64,000 nucleotides of DNA, taken from assembly GCA_019634245.1 (NCBI GenBank), contig JAHQVR010000245.1:27734-91733 (forward strand), read 5' to 3'. The position numbers and the translations under genes are program-made. Every line of letters begins with the position of its first letter. The first letter of the stretch is position 1. Positions 18,226 to 27,369 of the stretch are shown here, one piece after another. A model generated the notes under the pieces. It did not search any database. It saw only the letters and a program-made list of their open reading frames with translations, and had not been told where the DNA came from. The stretch comes from Gammaproteobacteria bacterium (lineage in GTDB: Bacteria > Pseudomonadota > Gammaproteobacteria > Granulosicoccales > Granulosicoccaceae).

Positions 18226-19062
18226 ATGAAGCGAAAACTGCTGTTGGTAGTCATTGATGGGGTCCCCTACCACAATTGGCGACGGCTTTTCGGAAACTTA
18301 GAAGGGTGGGTCGACTCAGGTGATGCGCGGGTTTGGAAAATCCGTAGTCCTTTGCCTTCAACTTCAGCTTCATGCTACGCCACTATACATACCGGGGTCG
18401 CGCCATCCATTCATGGCTGCACCGGTAATGACGACGTGTGTCGAATTCAAATGCCCGATGTTTTTTCTCAAGTTAGGAAAGCGAACGGTGTAACCGGGGC
18501 AGTGACCCACTCTTTTTGGTCGGAATTTTTTAATAGAACACCGTTTTTATCAGAGCGGGATATTGAATATGATGAACCGGAGAGTGGCAGTATTAATCAT
18601 GGTCGGTTTCATACAATGACCGGCTATGGGCTGATAAATCAAATGACGCCCAGTGATGCTGATTTGTTTGCGACGCTATCGATGTTGATCGAGCGATTTA
18701 GTCTCGATTACGGAATTCTCCACACTTGTACACTGGATAGTATGGGACATAGATTTGGACATTCATGTTCTGAGATGGATAGCGCTTGTTTTGCATTAGA
18801 TGCACAACTCGCACCCTACATTCGCCGTTGGCGCGCTAGAGGTTATGAGCTTGTGGTGACCGCTGACCATGGTCAATCTGACAGAGGTCATCACGGTGGC
18901 AGAGGAGATGACCAGCAAGATACCGCTCTTTACTACTTTGGTGACGATTACAGGCCTTCTGATGAAAAACTGTTGAAATTAACTCAAATTGCGCCGACGA
19001 TACTTCATCGACTTGGCGCCCCGATACCCGATAGTATGGTAGAACCTAGTTTTGTAACGTAG
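18226..19062 (+). CDS. Alkaline-phosphatase-superfamily phosphodiesterase/pyrophosphatase
   Basis: A 278-residue protein related to type I phosphodiesterase/nucleotide pyrophosphatase. Metal and nucleophile landmarks are VVIDGVPYHNW (Asp about 9), the Thr/Ser-rich LPSTSASCYATIHTGV (about 44-59), DSMGHRFGHS (about 171-180) and VTADHGQSDRGHHGG (about 210-224). No signal peptide, so it is probably cytosolic. It is shorter than many family members but keeps the metal-binding motifs. It would hydrolyse phosphodiesters or phosphonates; substrate unknown. Neighbours give no pathway hint. Confidence 0.78.
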   Translation: MKRKLLLVVIDGVPYHNWRRLFGNLEGWVDSGDARVWKIRSPLPSTSASCYATIHTGVAPSIHGCTGNDDVCRIQMPDVFSQVRKANGVTGAVTHSFWSEFFNRTPFLSERDIEYDEPESGSINHGRFHTMTGYGLINQMTPSDADLFATLSMLIERFSLDYGILHTCTLDSMGHRFGHSCSEMDSACFALDAQLAPYIRRWRARGYELVVTADHGQSDRGHHGGRGDDQQDTALYYFGDDYRPSDEKLLKLTQIAPTILHRLGAPIPDSMVEPSFVT

Positions 19063-19150
19063 GGTAAATTTACTAAGCGTTCTTTTCAGATCAATGATCG
19101 CTGTCAGTCTAGCAGCTGACCATTTTCAACAACCAGAGTAGTTGCACGCT

Positions 19151-20149
19151 ATGTCTATACCAGGTTCGAGCCTTAGCTCTGCAACCGATGGTGGGATCTC
19201 CTACGCTGGTGTCGGGATTCTCTGTGCCAGCTTGGCTTGGTTTGCCTTTTCGATTAACGACTTAAGCATCAAATATCTGAGCGATTCGATGCCTCTGCAT
19301 CAGATCATATTGTTTCGATCGGCTATCGCCTTAGTGTTTACTCTGTGTGTGTTCCTTCCACTAGAGGGGGGTTTCCAGTTATTAAAAACTCGACACTTAA
19401 AGATTCATATTTTTAGAGGTGTCTGTCTATTTTTCGCCAACATGTTGTTCTTTATTGGCCTAACCTCTTTGAGCTTGCCTGAGGCGACAGCGATATTTTT
19501 TGTGGCACCACTTTTTATTACAGCGCTATCGGCGATAGTTTTGCATGAGCAGGTGGGTATTTATCGTTGGGGCGCTGTCTGCATTGGGTTGGTGGGCGTA
19601 TTAGTGATGTTAGAACCCCAGAGTGGTTCTATAAACTATTATGCTTTGTTTCCTTTGATATCAGCCTTCGCCTACGCTGTGACCCAAATATTAACCCGAA
19701 AAATTGGGTTTCAAGATAAAGCCTCGACCATGGCTTTTTATGTGCAGTTAACCTTCATCGTGATCTGTACAGCATTCGGAATTCTAGTGGGTGACGGGCG
19801 CTTTTCGAATCCGGATAGCCCTGCAATCGATTTTTTATTTCGCTCATGGGTCTATCCAGAACGAAATGAATATTGGATTTTGGTTCTATTGGGCCTTTGC
19901 AGTGGAGTCGGAGGCTATTTAATAAGCCAGGCCTACCGGGTAGCAGAATCGGCAGTAATTGCACCATTTGAATATGTCGCCTTACTATTCAGTGTTTTAT
20001 GGAGCGTATTAATTTTCTCAGAATGGCCTACTTTTCAGGCATGGACTGGTATCGGTCTAATTTTATGCTCGGGTTTGTTTGTGTTCTGGCGAGAAGTAGT
20101 CGTGGGCCGGCCTTTTGTGGTTGAGCATCCCATGCCACGCAACCGGTAA
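19151..20149 (+). CDS. EamA-family DMT-type transporter
   Basis: A 332-residue ten-span membrane protein with two EamA repeats. Landmarks are AWFAFSINDLSIKYLSD in span one, LPEATAIFFVAPLFITALSA closing repeat one, and AESAVIAPFEYVALLFSVLWSV in repeat two. The ATG at 19151 is preferred over a TTG three codons upstream. About 89 bases follow the phosphodiesterase gene on the same strand. Substrate unknown; probably an exporter. Confidence 0.83.
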   Translation: MSIPGSSLSSATDGGISYAGVGILCASLAWFAFSINDLSIKYLSDSMPLHQIILFRSAIALVFTLCVFLPLEGGFQLLKTRHLKIHIFRGVCLFFANMLFFIGLTSLSLPEATAIFFVAPLFITALSAIVLHEQVGIYRWGAVCIGLVGVLVMLEPQSGSINYYALFPLISAFAYAVTQILTRKIGFQDKASTMAFYVQLTFIVICTAFGILVGDGRFSNPDSPAIDFLFRSWVYPERNEYWILVLLGLCSGVGGYLISQAYRVAESAVIAPFEYVALLFSVLWSVLIFSEWPTFQAWTGIGLILCSGLFVFWREVVVGRPFVVEHPMPRNR

Positions 20150-20299
20150 CCAATGCTGATGCCCAATTTTTTTTCTAAATGTTCGCTTTAGATTTGAAAA
20201 TAACGAGCTGCATTCACGGCGTCACTCAGTCTAAAATACCCAAAGCTACGAACCAGAGCCATCGAATCAAAATCCATAGACAAAACGGGGTAGAACTTA

Positions 20300-21604
20300 C
20301 TATATCCCGCTTAGTTGAGTATGAATGGCCATCAACCCGAGCGCGGCTAAATACATTGTGGCCACATACGGCCAATTTTGCACGGCGCTCTGCCAGGCTG
20401 GAATGCCATAGCGACCTTGAATGACCATGTGAGTACCTGATAGTGGGCTCGCGGCAGTACCCAATGCCCAGGCAAAAAGGTATGTGATGGCTAATAACTC
20501 TGGGTCTGGAGAAATAGGCAATAAAATCGGAGTCAAGGCAGATATCAGTATGATCGGATGCAATCCAATTGCTGCGATTATAATCATCCCTCCCAACAAT
20601 AGCGCAGCGTTGCGCCATTCGAAATCGGTAATTGTGAGTTGATATCCTGTTGTCTGGATATAGGCACCGAGCCCGGTAGCTAACACACCCGCTGCTAAGA
20701 ATAACAATAGTTCGTTTGAGCTCTTGGGTAGCCCTTGATTGATGTGTCCGATTAAGCGTTTCACGCTAATTCTGACACCTAATTTTATCAACAAACTTGC
20801 CATGGTCAGCAACAGGCAGGATAGTGATATGACTACGAGTATGGAGAGATGGGGAAATACTAATTTCGTTAAAATAACGCAAATTGACAACGCTACGGGC
20901 AACCAAAGCTTTTGTGCCGATACTGGATATCCAACAAATTTTTCAACTCGCTCCCGATGATTTAAGGATGACTGGATATAGACTAACGCGATTCCGAGGA
21001 TCAGTAGCGGTAGTCCTGTTAGCATGATTTGCCAAAGCTTCACACCAGGTACATAAGTCAATACAAATGCAGCACCGGCAAAGTAGGGAGACCAGCAGGA
21101 GCAGAGGCAGAAAATTCTGGTGGTTACTCCAGCGATAAAGTGATCAACGGGTTGTTCTTCTGCAATGCGATCGCAAATCATGACAGGTGCTGAGAGATTT
21201 ATCACTGAGCCAAAGAAGCCGAGGCTTAAGAGCGTTTTTAGAAATGCCTGTCGTCCTCTGGGCAACGCTTGCTTATCAACTTCAGTATCCAATAGCAGTT
21301 TTAGAAACCCTACTGACATCAGCATCGTCAGTAGAAAGGTATTTCTTGCGATGGCCTCAACCAGGCTGATAGACACCCCACGGTAATGGGCGTACAGCAT
21401 CAAAGAAATGCCTAATAGAAATAGTAGACCGACTTGAATTTTTGCGCCTAGTCCTAAGTCAGCAAAGAGCAACACAGCGGCAAAGAATGCGCAGACGCCG
21501 CCCATCAGGTAAAACACCGGAGTCGAATGACTTAGAAGGCCGTTAGCCAGGCAAAAAATGACCATGCCGAATAGTGATAGGCCTGCGAGTCTAGAGCGTG
21601 ACAA
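20300..21604 (-). CDS. Multi-span permease of the ArsB/NhaD-like ion transporter type
   Basis: A 434-residue hydrophobic protein with about eleven membrane segments and no large soluble domain. The family cannot be named with certainty: LGMIIIAAIGLHPIILISALTPIL-like and WALGTAASPLSGTHMVIQGRYG segments resemble the hairpin/Ser-Gly motifs of ArsB/NhaD/DcuC-type anion and sodium transporters. Start codon and flanks give no partner gene; it converges on the EamA gene and is followed on its 5' side by the decayed Rieske fragment. Function unassigned. Confidence 0.65.
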   Translation of the reverse strand: MSRSRLAGLSLFGMVIFCLANGLLSHSTPVFYLMGGVCAFFAAVLLFADLGLGAKIQVGLLFLLGISLMLYAHYRGVSISLVEAIARNTFLLTMLMSVGFLKLLLDTEVDKQALPRGRQAFLKTLLSLGFFGSVINLSAPVMICDRIAEEQPVDHFIAGVTTRIFCLCSCWSPYFAGAAFVLTYVPGVKLWQIMLTGLPLLILGIALVYIQSSLNHRERVEKFVGYPVSAQKLWLPVALSICVILTKLVFPHLSILVVISLSCLLLTMASLLIKLGVRISVKRLIGHINQGLPKSSNELLLFLAAGVLATGLGAYIQTTGYQLTITDFEWRNAALLLGGMIIIAAIGLHPIILISALTPILLPISPDPELLAITYLFAWALGTAASPLSGTHMVIQGRYGIPAWQSAVQNWPYVATMYLAALGLMAIHTQLSGI

Positions 21605-21708
21605 AATATGAACTTATCGTAGTCGGGGATTAGCAGGTCTCTGGAAGAGACAAGTGTACTACCCTTGAAGCACTCTGAGGTCGATTCTGGTAGGGCTCTG
21701 CGAGAATC

Positions 21709-21888
21709 GAGCGCTAGAACAGGTTGTTATGTATCGCTTGGATGCCGAAATCGTAGTTGCGCTAGTGGACTGACCTCTAATTCGGTTATTGGAATAAACG
21801 AATCGGCGATGATATTCAGTGTGGTTATCACGAAATGACATTCAATGTTAACGGTGAATGTGTGTGTCTGGGTAATAAAATGTTCCTC
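21709..21888 (+). pseudogene. Decayed fragment of a Rieske oxygenase gene
   Basis: The DNA matches part of the intact Rieske gene at 32737-33816. Bases 21721-21770 match 32837-32886 at about 44 of 50 positions, and 21801-21870 match 32928-32997 at about 62 of 70. Between these blocks the fragment has 30 bases where the intact gene has 41, an 11-base loss that shifts frame, and a TGA appears soon after the first block. The first Cys-His pair of the Rieske cluster is lost, while the second (CGYH) is still readable. No N- or C-terminal gene parts are seen. It abuts the end of the first Liv operon. Confidence 0.8.
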
Positions 21889-21901
21889 TAACTGCGTATG
21901 T

Positions 21902-22603
21902 CTATAGCCCTATATAACTCTGTCGAATTTCAGCATTGCCTTCCAGCTCAGCACTGGTGCCAAACCAGACCACCTTACCGCGTTGAATAATGTAGTGCCT
22001 GTCTGCCAATCGGATCAGGTCTTTAAGGTTCTTATCGACTAGCAAGATCGACATGCCGGTTGCTCTTATTTTATCTAGAGCGGCCCAGATACGTTGCCGC
22101 ACTAAGGGTGCAAGACCTTCTGTCGCCTCATCTAACACTAATAGGATTGGGTTAGTTAATAACGCACGCCCGATTGCCAGCATTTGTTGCTCACCACCGG
22201 ATAATAAATTACCCATTGATGATGTTCGCTCCTGTAATTCCGGGAACAGTTCAAATACTCGGTCGTGAGTCCATGGTTCGAGGTGGTTTAAATGATTGGA
22301 TTGTGTTGCCAGTAAATTTTCGTTGGCACTTAAATTAGGAAAAATCTGTCGACCTTCCGGTACAAGACCAAGTCCTAAATTCGCAATTTGAAAAGAAGGT
22401 TTACCAACAAGCTGTACGCCTTCAAAAGTAGCTGAGCCACCTGTTGCAGATACGATACCCATTAAAGTATTTATTGTGGTGGTTTTTCCCATTCCATTGC
22501 GACCCAGTAGCGTCACCACTTCACCACGGTCAATCTTGAAGTCGATTCCGAACAACGCCTGCGAAGCCCCATAGTGCGCTGTCAGTCCACTAACATTTAA
22601 CAA
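21902..22603 (-). CDS. livF: Branched-chain-type ABC transporter ATP-binding protein LivF
   Basis: A 233-residue ABC ATPase of the LivF group: GRNGMGKTTTINTLMG (Walker A, about 33-48), LSGGEQQMLAIGRAL signature (about 135-149), and LLVLDEATEGLAP (Walker B, about 155-167). It energises HAAT-family uptake at the inner membrane with LivG. The TTG start overlaps the livG stop and is supported by GGAGGT six bases upstream. Last gene of the thioesterase-iclR-livKHMGF operon. The context of aromatic ring-cleavage genes suggests an aromatic acid rather than leucine as substrate. Confidence 0.9.
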   Translation of the reverse strand: MLNVSGLTAHYGASQALFGIDFKIDRGEVVTLLGRNGMGKTTTINTLMGIVSATGGSATFEGVQLVGKPSFQIANLGLGLVPEGRQIFPNLSANENLLATQSNHLNHLEPWTHDRVFELFPELQERTSSMGNLLSGGEQQMLAIGRALLTNPILLVLDEATEGLAPLVRQRIWAALDKIRATGMSILLVDKNLKDLIRLADRHYIIQRGKVVWFGTSAELEGNAEIRQSYIGL

Positions 22604-23376
22604 TTAGACACCTCCACCGACTCCATGTGATCGGACTCACCAAGATACGCCGCCTGAACTTCTTTGTTATTTCGGATATTCTCCGGTGTATCGGTAACGA
22701 TGATTTGCCCGTAAACCAAAACCGATATTTTATCGGCCAATGCAAACACAGCTTCCATATCGTGCTCCACCAATAAAATAGTCTTGCTGCCTTTAATCAT
22801 GTTGAGTAGCTCTATCATGCGCACGCTTTCTTCAGCACCCAGACCGGCCATTGGTTCATCTAGCAGCATCAATTCGGCATCCAGTGCAAGTGCTATGGCT
22901 AGTTCCATTCGCCGGTGCTCTCCATGTGATAACGCACTTGTATCCATTTGAGCTTTATCTGCTAAACCCACTGTATCGAGTAACTCCAGAGCCCTGTCTG
23001 TGATTGCGTTGATGCTGCGTGCTGGTCGGATAAATCGAAACGATGACCCGTTGACCGCTTGTACAGCAAGCGCGACATTGTCAATAGCACTCATATCCAT
23101 AATCAAGGATGTAATTTGAAAACTGCGTGCTATTCCCAATTGGGCGCGGCGAAAGACCGGCTTACTTGTGACATTGCGCCCTTTGAAATAGATGCTGCCA
23201 ACGTCCGGAGTAATAGCACCGGATAACAAAGTAATGAGCGTTGTTTTACCTGCTCCGTTTGGGCCAATAATCGCGTGCAGCTCTCCTTGTTCTACACTGA
23301 GATTGATGTCCTTTGCAGCGCTAACCCCGCCAAAGGACCTTCCCAAGTTTTCAGTTCTTAGAATGTCGGTGCTCAT
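22597..23376 (-). CDS. livG: Branched-chain-type ABC transporter ATP-binding protein LivG
   Basis: A 259-residue ABC ATPase of the LivG group: GPNGAGKTTLITLLSG (Walker A, about 38-53), a LivG-type ARSFQITSLI segment (about 83-92), LSHGEHRRMELAIAL signature (about 149-163; His replaces the usual second Gly), and LMLLDEPMAGLGAEES (Walker B, about 168-183). The ATG overlaps the livM stop by 4 bases. Partner of LivF in the same transporter. Confidence 0.92.
   Translation of the reverse strand: MSTDILRTENLGRSFGGVSAAKDINLSVEQGELHAIIGPNGAGKTTLITLLSGAITPDVGSIYFKGRNVTSKPVFRRAQLGIARSFQITSLIMDMSAIDNVALAVQAVNGSSFRFIRPARSINAITDRALELLDTVGLADKAQMDTSALSHGEHRRMELAIALALDAELMLLDEPMAGLGAEESVRMIELLNMIKGSKTILLVEHDMEAVFALADKISVLVYGQIIVTDTPENIRNNKEVQAAYLGESDHMESVEVSNC
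22610..22615 (-). promoter_or_regulatory. Shine-Dalgarno deciding the livF TTG start
   Basis: GGAGGT on the minus strand ends six bases before TTG (22601-22603), inside the 3' end of livG. This near-perfect site supports the non-ATG start that overlaps the livG stop. Confidence 0.75.
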
Positions 23377-24380
23377 TTCGCGTGTTTCTTGCTGGCGTTT
23401 TTATCACTTTGAAACAGGCCAACTAATCCACGTTTACCAAACAGTACAATGCCGATTAACAGTAGGCCGAACGGTAAGTGCCAATAGATAGTGTAAGAGG
23501 ACATTATCTCTTCTAATAAAATAAATGCTGATGCACCCAGCACCGGGCCTACGGTGGTAGATGCACCGCCCAGTATGACCATAAACATAAGCTCACCCGA
23601 TCTTGTCCAATCCATCATTTCCGGTGATATAAACGAAGAGAAATTACCTAACAAAGCGCCTGCATAGCCTGCCATTGCCCCGGAGATAACGTAAGCCACT
23701 AAACGGTATAAATAAGTGTTATACCCCAACGCACTCATGCGCTCGGTGTTACCTTTTGCTCCTCTTAGAACCATGCCGAATTTTGAATGCACGACCATGC
23801 GAACTATTAACAGGGCGACCACTAATGAAATGTAGGCCACAAAAAATAGTTGTAGTGGATCGTCCAGCGATACGAATGCGAACTCCGATCTCGTATCGAT
23901 AACTAAGCCATCGTCACCGCCATACTCTTGAATAGACACTATGGCGTAGTAAGCCATTTGCGCAAAGGCCATCGTGATCATAATAAAGTACACGCCTTTT
24001 GTACGCAGACAGATGGCACCGGTTAATAGAGCAAACAAGGCGCACACGGCAATGGCTAATGGAAATTGAACTAACCCAGATGTAGTTGCAAGACCAATAT
24101 CTTCTAAGCCGCCATACAACCAATGATGCGCCGGAATACCCACAGCGTAGGCACCCAATCCTAAATAGGCTGCATGACCAAACGATACTAAACCACCGTA
24201 CCCGATAATTAAATTAAGGCTGACTGCAGCAATGGCCAAAATAGTTAAACGCGTGGCCAAGTCAAGATAGAACGCATTGTCAGTAAAATAGAATAGCGGT
24301 GGTAACACCGCCAACAAAACCAACGTTATAACAGTGAGCAAACCTCGGCCAGAACGAATTTTTTCAGTGATTTTTGTCAT
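23373..24380 (-). CDS. livM: Branched-chain-type ABC permease LivM
   Basis: A 335-residue inner-membrane permease with about nine spans. It shows the LivM hallmarks NLIIGYGGLVSFGHAAYLGLGAYAVG (about 56-81) and the cytoplasmic loop EAA-like region GAKGNTERMSALGYNTYLYRL (about 208-228). It pairs with LivH to form the channel. The gene is in the minus-strand operon; its stop overlaps the livG start. Confidence 0.92.
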   Translation of the reverse strand: MTKITEKIRSGRGLLTVITLVLLAVLPPLFYFTDNAFYLDLATRLTILAIAAVSLNLIIGYGGLVSFGHAAYLGLGAYAVGIPAHHWLYGGLEDIGLATTSGLVQFPLAIAVCALFALLTGAICLRTKGVYFIMITMAFAQMAYYAIVSIQEYGGDDGLVIDTRSEFAFVSLDDPLQLFFVAYISLVVALLIVRMVVHSKFGMVLRGAKGNTERMSALGYNTYLYRLVAYVISGAMAGYAGALLGNFSSFISPEMMDWTRSGELMFMVILGGASTTVGPVLGASAFILLEEIMSSYTIYWHLPFGLLLIGIVLFGKRGLVGLFQSDKNASKKHAK

Positions 24381-24420
24381 TTGGACGAATTATAAAAGCC
24401 GGGTATATTTACAAAAATCA

Positions 24421-25344
24421 CTATCGAACTTTTGGCGGAAACAAGCCTTGTGGCCGCACAGCCAATACTGTTGCCATGATGATGTAAATCAGCATGGCTG
24501 AAATAGCAGGCGCAGCATTTTCAGCAGCTTGATCTGATAAAACCAGTTTGAAGACATCATCCAGAAACGCGCGGCCTAACGTATCGATTAAACCAATGAG
24601 CAAGGCGGCAATAAACGCACCTTTTATTGATCCGATGCCACCGACAATGATCACAACGAAGGCGGTGATAATAACGTTATTTCCCATACCAATAGAAGCT
24701 TCGGTAATTGGCGCTATAAGCATGCCCGCCAAGCCGGCCAACATTGCGCCTAACGAAAATACCAATGCAAATAGTTTTTCGATATTAATACCTAGTGCTG
24801 AGACCATTCGTCGATTGGATGCGCCAGCTCGAATCAGCATGCCTATACGGGTATAGTTGACTAACCAAAGCAAGCCACTTGCAGCAACCAGCCCCACTCC
24901 GACAATAACGAGCCTATAAACCGGAATCACTAGTGATTCTCCGATACGCACTTGCTCATCTAAATAGGCAGGTAACGGAACGGCAATACCTTCAGCACCC
25001 CAGATCATGTGCACCAAGGTGTCAAACACCAGTATTAATCCAAACGTAGCTAAAACTTGATCGAGATGATTTCGTGTATAAAGTGATCGCGCTATAAATC
25101 GCTCAACGATCCAACCAATTACCGCCGTAATAGGTAAAGCGACTATAACGGCAATAAGAAAGTTACCTAGATAGTAAGTCAGGGAAGCACAGATAAAAGC
25201 GCCCAACATATACAGCGATGCGTGCGCCAGATTGACAAAATCTAGAATCCCAAAAACTAGCGTCAGCCCGGAGGCTACAAGAAACAGTAACAGGCCTAAC
25301 TGCAATCCATTAAGCAATTGCATTATAAATAAAGCGCCGTCCAT
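24421..25344 (-). CDS. livH: Branched-chain-type ABC permease LivH
   Basis: A 307-residue permease with about eight spans and LivH motifs ASGLTLVFGILDFVNLAHASLYMLGAF (about 25-51) and GIGSIKGAFIAALLIGLIDTLGR (about 236-258). It forms the membrane pore with LivM. The spacing from livK is 50 bases, without a clear hairpin. Confidence 0.92.
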   Translation of the reverse strand: MDGALFIMQLLNGLQLGLLLFLVASGLTLVFGILDFVNLAHASLYMLGAFICASLTYYLGNFLIAVIVALPITAVIGWIVERFIARSLYTRNHLDQVLATFGLILVFDTLVHMIWGAEGIAVPLPAYLDEQVRIGESLVIPVYRLVIVGVGLVAASGLLWLVNYTRIGMLIRAGASNRRMVSALGINIEKLFALVFSLGAMLAGLAGMLIAPITEASIGMGNNVIITAFVVIIVGGIGSIKGAFIAALLIGLIDTLGRAFLDDVFKLVLSDQAAENAAPAISAMLIYIIMATVLAVRPQGLFPPKVR

Positions 25345-25394
25345 TATTTCTTATATTCCTACAGGCTGATGCTAGTTTGGTTATTTATTAATTA

Positions 25395-26570
25395 TTACAA
25401 CTTACACAATTCAGCATGGCTATCCTGATGCGCTTCATACACTGTTTCTACTACCTTCGTTGTCCAATTGCCATCAGCGTCTGCAACCACTTCACGTAAG
25501 TAGAAGTTTTGTATTGGAAAATTGTTATTACCGTAAGTGTATTTACCGCGCACAGAATCATAGTTGGCAGACTTTAGCGCTGCACGAACCGCGTCTTTAT
25601 CGCTCATGCCGCCAGCAGCCTCAACCGCCGCTGCAATCAGCATAATGGAATCATAGGACTGAGCAGCATAAAAAGACGGGTAAGTACCGTGTTTGGCTTT
25701 GAAGTCAGCTACAAACCTTTTGTTTGCAGCATTATCAAGGGACGGATCCCAGGCCTGGGTGACACGACTACCTAATGCCGCGTTAAAACCAGCTGCCTGT
25801 AATTTTGGCAATGAAATACCGTCAATTGAAAAGACTGAATACAGGGGTAGCGACTCACTTAAACCGGCTTGATCATATTGCTTAACGAAGGCACCGGCAG
25901 CAGCTCCCGGGTAGAAAACAAAAAGTCCATCTGCACCGCTGGCCCGTGCTTTAGCCAGCTCAGCCGAAAAATCCAGCTGCGCATCAGCTCCCCACTTGGT
26001 TAAGTCTTTGCCAACGACTTCACCTGAGAAGGTACGCTCAACACCTGCAACCATATCTTTACCCGCTGCGTAGTTTGGCGCCATAACATATAAAGACTTA
26101 ACACCTTGGCGATTGAGCACTTCACCCATAGCCATAGGGGTTTGATCGTTTTGCCATGAAGTAGAAAAGAAGTTTTCGCTGCATAGCTTTCCCGCCATTT
26201 GACTTGGACCCGCGTTTGCAGAAATAAGAAATTTACCGGCATCTAATACTGATTTTCTGGATGCTAGTAGTACGTGGCTCCAAATGAAGCCTGCTACAAA
26301 ATCAACTTTATCCTGCTTCACTAATTTATCGGTCACTTGTTTGCCGGTTTCAGGTGCAAAGCCATCATCAGCGAATATCAGTTCTAAATTATGCTCACCG
26401 GCTTTACCACCCAAGTGTTCCATCGCCAGGTTAACGGCGTTTTGCATGTCTTTACCGATAACGGCCGCACCGGTGGTTAAGGTGGTTACAAATCCGATCT
26501 TTACTGTTTCTGCAGCCCCTGCAGTACTGCTTGCGAACGCTATCGCCGTGGCTAGTATTATTTTCTTCAT
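25395..26570 (-). CDS. Periplasmic substrate-binding protein of a Liv-type ABC transporter
   Basis: A 391-residue type I periplasmic binding protein. A Sec signal (about 1-20, ending AGAAE) precedes the LivK fold: TVKIGFVTTLTTGAAVIGKDMQNAVNLA, DFVAGFIWSHVLLASRK, and SAQSYDSIMLIAAAVEAAGG-like segments. Such proteins of aromatic gene clusters bind benzoate, hydroxybenzoate or phenylpropanoids, and the divergent aryl-CoA operon makes that likely here. The ATG is preceded by a strong GGAGGAA. It follows the iclR stop by 19 bases. Confidence 0.88.
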   Translation of the reverse strand: MKKIILATAIAFASSTAGAAETVKIGFVTTLTTGAAVIGKDMQNAVNLAMEHLGGKAGEHNLELIFADDGFAPETGKQVTDKLVKQDKVDFVAGFIWSHVLLASRKSVLDAGKFLISANAGPSQMAGKLCSENFFSTSWQNDQTPMAMGEVLNRQGVKSLYVMAPNYAAGKDMVAGVERTFSGEVVGKDLTKWGADAQLDFSAELAKARASGADGLFVFYPGAAAGAFVKQYDQAGLSESLPLYSVFSIDGISLPKLQAAGFNAALGSRVTQAWDPSLDNAANKRFVADFKAKHGTYPSFYAAQSYDSIMLIAAAVEAAGGMSDKDAVRAALKSANYDSVRGKYTYGNNNFPIQNFYLREVVADADGNWTTKVVETVYEAHQDSHAELCKL

Positions 26571-26589
26571 GGTTTAATTCCTCCTGCGA

Positions 26590-27369
26590 TTAACTCGCTT
26601 TTGATGTATTAATTTCCGATGATGGCGCGCTAATGGAAAATTCGCGACAGAAATCGGTTAGTGATTGAATTGGTTTAGCATTTTTGGTGATGGCCTTTGC
26701 ATCTGTACCAATCAGTGTTATAACGCATTGCACGTAACCTTGCCAATCAAGAACTGGCGCGGCACAAGCAACAAGACCTGGAATAAAACGCCCATCCACT
26801 GTTGAGTAGCCTAACTTTCGGATGTCGGTTCGGAGTTTGTCTACATCTATATCAGTGATCTTCAGCTCTTCCGCTAGTTTTGATTCGACCGTACCGGGCG
26901 CAGCATAACTTAAAAATACGCGCCCAGATGCCGATGTTAATAGCGGCAAGCTTGTGCCAAGGCCCATAGAAGTGATAACTGGAGCCGGTGCTTTTTCCCA
27001 TCGTACTACCGTAGCACCCTGCGAACCCCACACGGATAACAACGCTGTCATACCGGTTGCATCGCGAAGGTCGGGCATGGCATCAGAACAGCGATTCACA
27101 AAATCTAATCGCGCCATGGCAGCCAATCCCAATTCAAGCGCTGCCGGTCCGAGATCGTATTTTCCTGATCGTCCTGTCTGAGTCACCATACCGGCCGCTA
27201 CAAAAGATGCGAGATACCGGTGCACTTTACTCGGTGCTAATTCACAAGCACGCGCGAGTTCACTTAAAGTTACGGAACCATTTAGACGAGCAAGTTGGGC
27301 AACGATGCGTAGTGCAACATCGACTGACTGTATGCCACCCGAAACCGTATTGGCGTCATTGCCTGACAT
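26590..27369 (-). CDS. IclR-family transcriptional regulator
   Basis: A 259-residue regulator. The N-terminal winged helix-turn-helix (about 12-75) reads VTLSELARACELAPSKVHRYLASFVAAGMV, and the C-terminal IclR effector domain (about 85-250) contains GLVACAAPVLDWQGYVQCVITLIG. ATG 27369 is chosen, with AGGA seven to eight bases upstream; a TTG one codon earlier is possible. Its 5' end overlaps the thioesterase stop by 14 bases, so the regulator is co-transcribed with the genes it likely controls. The effector is probably an aromatic acid or its CoA ester (inference). Confidence 0.88.
   Translation of the reverse strand: MSGNDANTVSGGIQSVDVALRIVAQLARLNGSVTLSELARACELAPSKVHRYLASFVAAGMVTQTGRSGKYDLGPAALELGLAAMARLDFVNRCSDAMPDLRDATGMTALLSVWGSQGATVVRWEKAPAPVITSMGLGTSLPLLTSASGRVFLSYAAPGTVESKLAEELKITDIDVDKLRTDIRKLGYSTVDGRFIPGLVACAAPVLDWQGYVQCVITLIGTDAKAITKNAKPIQSLTDFCREFSISAPSSEINTSKAS

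Noticed and set aside
21659..21841. 60-residue minus-strand frame over the decayed Rieske fragment
   Set aside because: It is antisense to sequence clearly derived from an oxygenase gene and has no ribosome site or family.
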